NCBI GenBank assembly: GCA_946886545.1
Contig: CAMPIU010000074.1
Location: 1 to 9,625, forward strand
Direction of reading: 5' to 3'
Length of the DNA: 9,625 nt
Source: an uncultured Flavobacteriales bacterium
GTDB taxonomy: Bacteria; Bacteroidota; Bacteroidia; Flavobacteriales; Crocinitomicaceae
Shown: piece after piece, positions 5,697 through 9,625 of the stretch
How the letters are laid out: every line of letters begins with the position of its first letter
Numbering within the stretch: position 1 is the stretch's first letter
Program-made: the position numbers and the translations under genes
The notes under the pieces: generated by a model
Told to the model about the DNA's origin: nothing
The model's input: only the letters and a program-made list of their open reading frames with translations
Databases searched by the model: none

Positions 5697-7055
5697 TTAA
5701 TCCTCATCTTCCTCTTTCAGCATGCGATAAATCGTCGTCTGACCGATATCCAATTTATCTGCTACCAATTTAGTGTTGTTGTTGTATTTATCCAAAAACA
5801 ATTGGACGATTCTCCTGTTATACGCTCTTAAACTCATTTCTTCAGCTATGATCCCGGAAAGAATATCTGCACTGGCTACTACAATGTCGTCTGCTTCGAT
5901 CACATCATTCATAGACATGACGGAGGCCAGTTCGATTACTGATTTTAATTCACGTACATTTCCTGGCCAGGGGTAGGCTAATAGCTTGTTTTGGGCCGCC
6001 GGACTGATTTTCTTAATCGACATACCGTTTTCCTTGCAAAAGCGCTCTACAAAGCTCTTGCTAAGCAATAAGGTGTCTTTTTCACGTTCCCGAAGCGGAG
6101 GCAGTTCAATTGGAAGTCCGAATAAACGATAATATAAATCTTCCCGGAACGCACCCGATTTAACTTCCTGGAGCAAATTTTTGTGGGTGGCAACAATGAT
6201 CCGGCAGTTGAATTTGTAAACTTTGTTTCCTCCCACTCGTGTGATTTCACGTTCCTGGAGTGCACGCAGTAATTTCGCCTGGAAAACCGGGTCAAGTTCG
6301 GCAATTTCATCCAGAAATAACGTCCCCCCGTCTGCTTCTTCAAATTTCCCGATACGGGTTTGGTTGGCTCCTGTAAAGGATCCTTTTTCATGTCCGAATA
6401 ACTCACTTTCAAATAATTCCTTGGGAATGGCGGCCACGTTAATGGCAACGAAAGGTTTGTCCTTGTAAATGGAATTGTAGTGAATGGCTTTTGCGATGAC
6501 CTCTTTTCCGGTCCCGGTTTCTCCGGTAATTGATACGGTGATGTTATTGGAAACGGCTTTTTGGAGCAGCATAAAAATATGCTGCATCTTACTGCTTTGC
6601 CCGATTATGGTATCACTGAAATTGTATTTCGTTTGAACCTCTTTTTCCAGTTTTTCGATCTTCTTCAAGAGCTTTGTTTGATTCTGGGCATTTGCCAGTG
6701 TATTCAATAAGCGATTTCGCAGATCGTTCCCTTTTACGATGTAGTCATAAGCCCCCAGTTTCAGTAGGCTTACGGCTGTTTCAATTTCTTCCTGTTCGGA
6801 AATTACGATTACCTGCGTTCCGGGACACATGGCTTTGATCTTTTCTAAAAGCTCTTCACCGGAAATATCCGGCAAACGGTAATCCATCGTAATGAGGTCA
6901 GGAACTTCATTATTCAAACGGTCCAGTAATTCTTTTCCGGTCGAAAAAGCTTCTGCTTCATAATCAGGATTCAGCGAAACGGTGTGCACTAATAGTTTCT
7001 GGTACCAATCGTTGTCTTCCACTATAAATATGCGCTGTGTAATCCCGGTTTCCAT
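5697..7055 (-). CDS. NtrC-family sigma-54-dependent response regulator
   Basis: This 452-residue cytoplasmic transcription activator has the classical three-part layout. The receiver domain (about 8-120) has acidic pocket residues Glu13/Asp14, phospho-acceptor Asp58 (MDYRLP), Ser86 and Lys108. A short coiled linker (about 125-142) leads to the AAA+ domain (about 148-385), with Walker A GETGTGKE (178-185), the sigma-54-contacting loop GSFTGA (225-230; the common form is GAFTGA), Walker B GGTLFLDE (243-250), arginines in REDLYYR (304-310) and WPGNVREL (363-370). A Fis-type helix-turn-helix closes the protein (about 408-447, VADKLDIGQTTIYRML). All catalytic residues are present, so it should hydrolyse ATP and open sigma-54 promoters when phosphorylated. 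Its ATG lies 9 nt after the stop of the hybrid kinase gene, so the two are co-transcribed and the kinase is the probable phosphate source. Target genes are not revealed. Confidence 0.95.
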   Translation of the reverse strand: METGITQRIFIVEDNDWYQKLLVHTVSLNPDYEAEAFSTGKELLDRLNNEVPDLITMDYRLPDISGEELLEKIKAMCPGTQVIVISEQEEIETAVSLLKLGAYDYIVKGNDLRNRLLNTLANAQNQTKLLKKIEKLEKEVQTKYNFSDTIIGQSSKMQHIFMLLQKAVSNNITVSITGETGTGKEVIAKAIHYNSIYKDKPFVAINVAAIPKELFESELFGHEKGSFTGANQTRIGKFEEADGGTLFLDEIAELDPVFQAKLLRALQEREITRVGGNKVYKFNCRIIVATHKNLLQEVKSGAFREDLYYRLFGLPIELPPLREREKDTLLLSKSFVERFCKENGMSIKKISPAAQNKLLAYPWPGNVRELKSVIELASVMSMNDVIEADDIVVASADILSGIIAEEMSLRAYNRRIVQLFLDKYNNNTKLVADKLDIGQTTIYRMLKEEDED

Positions 7056-7064
7056 AGTTATTTC

Positions 7065-9530
7065 TTAGTTTAATTTTTCTTTTACCTGTGTAATAATGTG
7101 TTTTGCCTGTTCCTCAAATGCTTCCATTAACTCATGGATGGAAGGATCGATGGTGCTTTCTTTTCCCATGCGTTCAATTTCCTTGAGGGTAGTGTAACAG
7201 TTGTTTGCTCCGAAATGCTTGAAGGGTGCTGCCAGCTGATGAGCAAGTTCAGATGCATCGCTCCACTTTTCTTCTTTGGCAAACTCTTTCATTTTTATTA
7301 AACCGTTCTCGGTTGAGTTTACGAAGGTTTGCAGGAGCTCCTTGTAAAAAGGCTCGTTGTTGTTGGTCAGTTTTTGAAGGCTTTTGAAATCAGCTTCGTC
7401 TAATTCAGTTCCCATATTGTGATCTTTATAAATTTGAAATAATACTCTTCTTAATTCTTCCGGGTTGACAGGTTTTGTTAATACTTCTATCCAACCGGAG
7501 TCCATCATGCGTTGTCTTTTTTCAGGATTTGAAGTAGCGGTTAATCCTACAACCGGGATTTGGTTCAGCGTTTCCATCTCTGTCATTTTTTCGCGCACTT
7601 CATGTCCGTTCATTTCGGGCATTCGTATGTCGAGCAATACAATGTCGATATCATTGTTTTTGAGTTGTTCCAGCGCTTCCAAACCATTTGTTGCTTCAAG
7701 AAGTGTAACGTTTACTCCATGGAACAAACTTCTCAAAAGTGTGCGATTGAAGGGTTCGTCATCTACGATCAGAATGCTTTTATCTTTTAAAAAGGAAAAA
7801 TCCGTGCGGGATGGTTCTCTTGGGGCATCTACTTTTTCTTCCGTTTTTTCAAAAGGAATTTCAATATAAAAAGTTGTTCCGATACCTTCCTCGCTATTCA
7901 CCCGTATGGTTCCGCCCTGTTTGTCGATGATTTGTTTGGTAATACTTAGTCCCAAACCGGTTCCGCCGTATTTGCGGGTTACGGTCAAATCTGCTTGCTC
8001 AAAAGGTTCGAAAATCCTGCTTTTCTGACTTGCTGACATCCCGATTCCCTGGTCCTGGACTTCTATCAAACAACGAATTTGCCGTTTTTCCAATTCTTCA
8101 AATTTCAGGTGAATGGTAATCAGACCGTCTTTCGAAAATTTATTGGCATTGCTGATCAGATTAATAATGATTTGTCTGAATCGCAAAGGATCACCCATTA
8201 CATTCGGAAAAGGTTTTTCATCCAGCTCTACTACCAATTGATTGTTTCGTTCCTTAATCTGAAGTTCATATTGCTCCAATAACGTCATAATCTCATCGGC
8301 CGGATTGAAGGGGATCTTTTCCAATAGGATATGATCTTTCTCCAGTTTGGACAGATCCAGTATTTCGTTGGTAATCTGTGAAAGATGTTTTACCGAGTTG
8401 CGGATGATTTTCACTTTTTTTGCAGCACTTTGATTCAGAGGCTCAAAGAACAGTTGTTCGGTGAATCCGGAGATAGCATTCAGCGGTGTGCGGATTTCGT
8501 GACTCATTGTAGCCAAAAAACGGGATTTGGCTTCTGTCAGTTGATCACTTTTATCTTTTGCAAGCTTCAGCTGTGCATTCGTTTCTTTGGATTTATTGAA
8601 CAGGGTTATGATCAATAGTACGATCATCAGGATCAGTAGACTGGAGATAATACTGAATAAAAAGATGATTTGATTGGTTTCAGCAGCCACATCTTTGGCA
8701 TGTTGGGTTTCCTTCAGAAGTTCTCTTTTATCGGCTAGTTCGATAGCCTGGAAAATCTGCCCGATCTGTTTGCTCAACTGACTGTTTTGTTGTTGGAGAT
8801 CAAGTTTATATAAGTTGAGAGATGACTCCTTTGATACGGCTACATTTTTAACCGATTGAATCTTTTTTGCAATTTCATTGGTGCTGGCAGCAGCGATATC
8901 AGATGCTTTGATTTTAACTTGAGGTTGAACTACTGTGGTAGTTGCAGCCGGTTTTTTATTTCTCCGCTGGAACCACTTCTTTTTCTCCTCTTCACTTTGT
9001 GGTTGTACCTGTTGAGTTTGCAGTTCGTTTATCTGATCGCGGATTTCCATCTTTATTTTGGCCATCTCGCTGGCATTCTGCACTTCATTCTGTACAATCG
9101 ACATGGTCTCGTCGACTCTGTTTTCATTCTTGATACTCATGAGTGTATCGAGATTCGAAAACCGGTCCTTTACCAGGGAGCTCAAAACCCTGATCTGTTT
9201 TTGATAGGTTGAATCCTCAATTTTATAGGATTTCAGCAGTTCGATTTTGCGATTGGTTTGTGATTCAAGGATTTCAAAATCCAAAGGAGCATCTACATTG
9301 TTTTGATAGAGATAAGAATAAGTAAGATTGTCTGATTTAAGAATATTACTGTTCAAATCGCGGACAATAAATCTGCGGTTTTCCTTCAAATTTGTTGGAA
9401 GCGGACTTTCTGAAACCTGCGATAAACTGTCGTATACCCAATACCCGGTAGTACACACGAAAATCAATAGCAATCCGATGATTACGAATAAAACACGTTC
9501 AAAAAGAATATTCCCTCCATTTTTTTTCAT
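7065..9530 (-). CDS. Hybrid sensor histidine kinase (HK-REC-HPt)
   Basis: With the ATG at 9530 the protein has 821 residues. TM1 (about 11-30) and TM2 (about 287-310) bracket a roughly 255-residue, mostly helical extracytoplasmic sensor region. HisKA carries SHEIRTPLNA with phospho-acceptor His344. The ATPase domain has the N-box NLISNANKFS (457-466), G1 DQGIGM (493-498), F-box IFEPFEQ (506-512) and G2 GGTGLGLSI (522-530). The receiver (about 583-700) has Asp590/Asp591, phospho-acceptor Asp634, Thr664 and Lys686. A C-terminal HPt domain (about 710-821) has His764 in AHQLAAPFKHFGA, where the usual HxLKG reads HQLAA. The likely relay is His344, Asp634, His764, then Asp58 of the downstream activator. 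The frame stays open to a GTG at 9623, adding 31 residues; I prefer the ATG because it is the first in frame and directly precedes TM1. The ligand is unknown. Confidence 0.93.
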   Translation of the reverse strand: MKKNGGNILFERVLFVIIGLLLIFVCTTGYWVYDSLSQVSESPLPTNLKENRRFIVRDLNSNILKSDNLTYSYLYQNNVDAPLDFEILESQTNRKIELLKSYKIEDSTYQKQIRVLSSLVKDRFSNLDTLMSIKNENRVDETMSIVQNEVQNASEMAKIKMEIRDQINELQTQQVQPQSEEEKKKWFQRRNKKPAATTTVVQPQVKIKASDIAAASTNEIAKKIQSVKNVAVSKESSLNLYKLDLQQQNSQLSKQIGQIFQAIELADKRELLKETQHAKDVAAETNQIIFLFSIISSLLILMIVLLIITLFNKSKETNAQLKLAKDKSDQLTEAKSRFLATMSHEIRTPLNAISGFTEQLFFEPLNQSAAKKVKIIRNSVKHLSQITNEILDLSKLEKDHILLEKIPFNPADEIMTLLEQYELQIKERNNQLVVELDEKPFPNVMGDPLRFRQIIINLISNANKFSKDGLITIHLKFEELEKRQIRCLIEVQDQGIGMSASQKSRIFEPFEQADLTVTRKYGGTGLGLSITKQIIDKQGGTIRVNSEEGIGTTFYIEIPFEKTEEKVDAPREPSRTDFSFLKDKSILIVDDEPFNRTLLRSLFHGVNVTLLEATNGLEALEQLKNNDIDIVLLDIRMPEMNGHEVREKMTEMETLNQIPVVGLTATSNPEKRQRMMDSGWIEVLTKPVNPEELRRVLFQIYKDHNMGTELDEADFKSLQKLTNNNEPFYKELLQTFVNSTENGLIKMKEFAKEEKWSDASELAHQLAAPFKHFGANNCYTTLKEIERMGKESTIDPSIHELMEAFEEQAKHIITQVKEKLN

Positions 9531-9540
9531 ATTGATATGA

Positions 9541-9557
9541 ATTTTCAAAATGAAAAA
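9541..9557. promoter_or_regulatory. Palindromic 17-mer upstream of the kinase start, possible operator
   Basis: TTTTCA (9542-9547) and TGAAAA (9551-9556) flank AAA, 10 bp upstream of the kinase ATG. The same 17-mer occurs twice in tandem past the operon's 3' end (5356-5372, 5376-5392). On the minus strand it overlaps a -7-like TATTTTTC (9559-9552). The nearest TTTG (9588-9585) is 25 bp upstream, wider than usual, so the promoter reading is weak. A bound protein here would be positioned to block transcription or translation initiation. Confidence 0.4.
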
Positions 9558-9625
9558 TACGACTTTTTTTTGACTCGAAGTCCCCAAAATGAATTTTTGG
9601 AGTGTGAAATGAGTAAAACTCACAT

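Noticed and set aside
6047..6448. 133-codon frame on the minus strand inside the activator gene
   Set aside because: It is an out-of-frame shadow of the AAA+ domain; the in-frame product has all catalytic motifs intact.
8856..9212. Long open frame on the plus strand antisense to the kinase gene (118 codons)
   Set aside because: It lies wholly opposite the kinase sensor region, has no recognisable domain, and its composition is what the reverse complement of a coding sequence gives.
9531..9623. Longer kinase N-terminus from a GTG at 9623
   Set aside because: The 31 extra residues would precede an otherwise ideal MKKNGG start directly before TM1, include the palindromic 17-mer, and depend on a GTG. 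Not excluded, since upstream sequence is missing.

Overview
The window looks like a chromosomal segment of a Bacteroidota bacterium, probably from the Flavobacteriales side of the phylum (inference). Supporting signs: moderately AT-rich DNA, starts without clear Shine-Dalgarno sequences, upstream elements resembling the Bacteroidota housekeeping promoter (TTTG, about 20 bp, TAnnTTTG), and proteins with Bacteroidota-style motifs, such as the M61 peptidase and the HPt domain. No rRNA, tRNA, CRISPR array or complete mobile element is visible.

Layout, left to right. 1-319 (minus) is the N-terminus of a protein with an SpvB / toxin-complex B-type domain; the rest lies off the left edge. 320-800 has no gene and holds two small inverted repeats. 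801-2021 (minus) is a 12-helix APC-type amino acid permease. It is divergent from 2172-3086 (plus), a YihY/BrkB-family inner-membrane protein, and the gap between them holds two plausible promoters. 3162-4703 (minus) is a secreted M61-type metallopeptidase without a visible PDZ domain. 4704-5696 is about 1 kb without a conventional gene but unusually dense in structure: two minus-strand terminator-like hairpins, other inverted repeats, a helically phased TTAGGT array, a 20-bp tandem repeat, and two minus-strand stretches that look peptide-like. 5697-7055 and 7065-9530 (both minus) form a two-gene operon: a hybrid sensor kinase (HK-REC-HPt) followed after 9 nt by an NtrC-type sigma-54 activator.

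How the genes work together. The kinase and activator most likely form a phosphorelay, His344 to Asp634 to His764 to Asp58, that switches on sigma-54 promoters; the signal is unknown. An identical 17-bp palindromic sequence occurs just upstream of the kinase start and twice in tandem beyond the 3' end of the operon. Close to that tandem pair lies a perfect sigma-54 -24 box with a poor -12 box, facing a 370-400 nt stretch that ends at a minus-strand terminator. This suggests, without proving it, a small regulon or a regulatory RNA next to the operon. The permease, YihY protein and peptidase look like independent single genes.
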